The position numbers and the translations under genes were made by a program. This document shows, in pieces, positions 5,675 to 5,976 of a stretch of DNA of 5,976 bases (position 1 is its first letter; every line of letters starts with the position of its first letter). The stretch comes from JAUPVS01 sp037139495 (GTDB lineage Bacteria > Patescibacteriota > Saccharimonadia > Saccharimonadales > JAUPVS01). The stretch lies in NCBI GenBank assembly GCA_037139495.1, contig JBAXGG010000023.1:1-5976 (forward strand), read 5' to 3'. Below the pieces are notes generated by a model. The model had not been told where the DNA came from. It made no database searches and was given only the letters and a program-made list of their open reading frames with translations.

Positions 5675-5976
5675 ATGAAAGCAACCCTAGACAATCAAAT
5701 TATCGCCGAAGCACCCAAGGATGATCTTATCTACATAGAAGGGAATTGGTATTTCCCACCTAGCTCTGTTAAAAATGAGTTTTTGAAGAAAAGTGATACA
5801 CCATACACCTGTCCCTGGAAAGGAGAATGTCAGTACTACGATGTTATTATTGGCGACAGAACGGCTAAAGACAACGCCTTTAGTTACCCTAAGCCTAAAC
5901 CTAGCGCTATTGACGCAGTTAAAAAAGACTTCAGTAACTACGTCGCTTTTTGGCAAGACGTCGCCGTTGAGAATTA
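5675..5976 (+). CDS. DUF427 domain protein, reaching the window end
   Basis: One hundred codons are visible, from ATG 5675 to the window edge. The product matches the DUF427 family (PF04248), small single-domain proteins of unknown biochemical function common in bacteria and fungi. Family landmarks appear in order: a first strand with IIAEAP (9-14), IEGNWYFPPSSV (21-32), the hallmark TCPWKGECQYYDV (45-57), then AFSYPKPKPSA (68-78) and a closing YVAFWQDVAVE (89-99). C46, W48 and K49 are the conserved core. The domain is essentially complete; the last two bases are TA, so the next base decides between a stop and Tyr. Family members usually end about here, so a stop codon just at the edge is likely. 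The gene follows the 328-residue gene by 19 bases and appears to have its own promoter. The family call is firm; do not read a function into it. Confidence 0.88.
   Translation, partial: MKATLDNQIIAEAPKDDLIYIEGNWYFPPSSVKNEFLKKSDTPYTCPWKGECQYYDVIIGDRTAKDNAFSYPKPKPSAIDAVKKDFSNYVAFWQDVAVEN

Noticed and set aside
5687..5956. An 89-codon open frame on the minus strand.
   Set aside because: It lies wholly within the DUF427 gene on the opposite strand, resembles no family, and the + strand frame has clear family motifs.

Overview
The window is a compact block of bacterial genes, all on the + strand, with about 45% GC by eye. It looks like chromosome from a Candidate Phyla Radiation (Patescibacteria) organism, and Candidatus Saccharibacteria (TM7) is my best guess. 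The reasons are the unusually short prolyl-tRNA synthetase without an editing domain, divergent core enzymes, tiny intergenic gaps, start codons without Shine-Dalgarno sites, and a mix of housekeeping and lineage-specific genes. No complete gene has an internal TGA in frame, so the standard code fits, unlike the UGA-glycine code of SR1/Gracilibacteria. The lineage call is inference; no 16S or ribosomal gene is present to confirm it.

Layout: a CPBP-family intramembrane protease (44-823); a 160-base gap holding a clear intrinsic terminator (935-957), a possible 21-codon leader ORF (841-906) and a segment that could pair with the terminator's 5' arm; proS (984-2240); greA (2255-2713); lysS (2735-4255); a small zincin metallopeptidase overlapping the lysS stop by one base (4255-4626); an unrecognised 328-residue soluble acidic protein (4669-5655); and a DUF427 protein reaching the window end (5675-5976), complete or nearly so. 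I see no mobile elements, CRISPR, tRNA or rRNA.

proS, greA and lysS form a transcription/translation core: two aminoacyl-tRNA synthetases flanking a factor that rescues backtracked RNA polymerase. Tight spacing (14, 21 and -1 bases) suggests co-transcription from proS through the metallopeptidase. However, lysS, the 328-residue gene and the DUF427 gene each have a -10-like hexamer 6-8 bases before the ATG and no ribosome binding site. This suggests internal promoters producing leaderless or near-leaderless mRNAs.

Most of the region is ordinary housekeeping sequence. The points most worth a second look are the terminator in the proS leader with a possible alternative fold, the start-proximal promoters, the missing ProRS editing domain, the altered LysRS motifs 2 and 3, and back-to-back stop codons at four of six complete genes. 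I found no evidence of a new defence or mobile system.
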